Shown: positions 63,549 through 64,000 of the stretch, piece after piece
Position numbering within the stretch: the stretch's first letter is position 1
Layout: each line of letters begins with the position of its first letter
Origin: Sulfurovum sp.
Lineage (GTDB): Bacteria; Campylobacterota; Campylobacteria; Campylobacterales; Sulfurovaceae
Assembly (NCBI GenBank): GCA_002733215.1
Contig: NVUY01000002.1
Location: 2,264-66,263 of the forward strand
Length of the DNA: 64,000 nucleotides
Direction of reading: 5' to 3'
Position numbers and translations under genes: made by a program
Notes under the pieces: generated by a model
Seen by the model: only the letters and a program-made list of their open reading frames with translations
Told to the model about the DNA's origin: nothing
Databases searched by the model: none

Positions 63549-64000
63549 TCAAAAAATGTCTATTCCCAGCAGCAGGTTACGGAACACGTTTTTTACCTGC
63601 CACCAAAGCCACCCCAAAAGAGATGCTCCCTGTGCTTACCAAACCGCTTATCCAGTACGGTGTAGAAGAAGCCGTTAAGGCGGGCATTCATACTATGGCC
63701 ATCATCACAGGCCGAGGCAAACGTGCCATAGAGGACCACTTTGACATCTCCTATGAACTGGAACATCAGATCAAAGGTACCTCTAAAGAACCCCTACTCA
63801 AAGAGATCCGTTCCCTTATCAATCAGTGTACCTTTTCTTACACCAGACAAGTAGAGATGAAAGGTTTGGGACACGCCATCCTCACAGGGGAAACCCTCAT
63901 AGGAAATGAGCCCTTTGCTGTTATTTTAGCAGATGATCTCTGCACAAATGAGAATGACTCTGTACTCAAACAAATGATCGAAGTCTATGAAAAATACCAA
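63545..64000 (+). CDS. galU: UTP-glucose-1-phosphate uridylyltransferase, N-terminal part (cut by window edge)
   Basis: The first 152 residues are visible. The nucleotide-binding signature IKKCLFPAAGYGTRFLPATKATPKEML is at the N-terminus; KPLIQYGVEEAVKAG, IITGRGKRAIEDHFD, and LGHAILTGETLIGNEPFAVILADDL follow, as in GalU. The start is a TTG at 63545, 5 nt after a strong Shine-Dalgarno GGGAGG that is itself buried in a hairpin. The enzyme makes UDP-glucose, the substrate of GalE in the same cluster, for LPS or exopolysaccharide. The C-terminus is beyond the window. Confidence 0.93.
   Translation, partial: MIKKCLFPAAGYGTRFLPATKATPKEMLPVLTKPLIQYGVEEAVKAGIHTMAIITGRGKRAIEDHFDISYELEHQIKGTSKEPLLKEIRSLINQCTFSYTRQVEMKGLGHAILTGETLIGNEPFAVILADDLCTNENDSVLKQMIEVYEKYQ

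Noticed and set aside
1-64000. tRNA, rRNA, CRISPR arrays, complete IS elements or prophage
   Set aside because: None recognised by eye; the cloverleaf in recG has no tRNA consensus and lies in coding sequence.

Overview
The window looks like a chromosome segment of a Campylobacterota (Epsilonproteobacteria) bacterium close to Sulfurovum or Sulfurimonas. This is inferred from gene content and style: AT-rich sequence, a futalosine-route menaquinone gene (mqnC), the kdsA-ribH-nusB order, cbb3 oxidase assembly genes (ccoI-like, ccoS), short NadB and Pgi, prepilins with an Ala-FTMIEL cleavage site, and many promoters that are mainly an extended -10 box (GCTATAAT type). I saw no rRNA, tRNA or CRISPR array.

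Layout. 1-9 kb: edge of a membrane protein, htpG, a sixA-like phosphatase, a small lipoprotein and a complete RND efflux operon. 9-16.8 kb: a DUF481 protein, a transglutaminase-like protein, guaA, nadB with a 48-aa LptM-like lipoprotein that the ORF track missed, a DUF721 protein and uvrC. 16.9-22.4 kb: a signalling operon (PAS, HPt, NIT-type hybrid kinase, response regulator) behind a cyclic-di-GMP-I riboswitch. 22.5-25.6 kb: lon and bamD. 25.8-38.9 kb is an accessory region. It holds five Uma2-family genes or remnants, a broken toxin-antitoxin pair, a duplicated pair of tiny membrane genes (one split by an ORF-less group II intron), and a second c-di-GMP-I riboswitch with a very large structured insertion, followed by a 1548-aa exported protein and four prepilin-like genes. 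39-47.3 kb: hpf, a RelE-type TA pair, recG with a cloverleaf-shaped palindromic insertion inside its coding sequence, an M16-like protein, mqnC, nusB, ribH, kdsA and a DMT transporter. 47.4-51.3 kb: mscS, der, trpS. 51.3-53.2 kb: a membrane-anchored acidic protein and two secreted rhodanese proteins behind a third c-di-GMP-I-like riboswitch. 53.3-59.4 kb: murI, rho, a membrane protein, a copper P-type ATPase, ccoS, a YfaZ-like porin. 59.5-64 kb: galE, a phosphomannomutase/phosphoglucomutase, pgi, and the start of galU behind a translated leader.

The main result is three aptamers of the GEMM/c-di-GMP-I class in 64 kb, none in the ORF track. All share a swapped C-G form of the pair that is normally G-C next to the ligand site, while the ligand-contacting G, A and C positions are kept. 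Their distal P3 arms differ greatly (about 4 bp, 6 bp and a rod of about 165 nt). Their positions suggest that one second messenger controls a phosphorelay, a surface pilus/adhesin operon and a periplasmic rhodanese operon.

A second theme is a set of intergenic palindromes with recurring ends (GTAGGGT...ACCCTAC, GTAGGCT..., CTCGTTCC...GGAACGAG) but different centres. At three genes the TAG stop codon is the first triplet of such an element. Everything here was read by eye. Family names rest on motif recognition and RNA structures on hand pairing.
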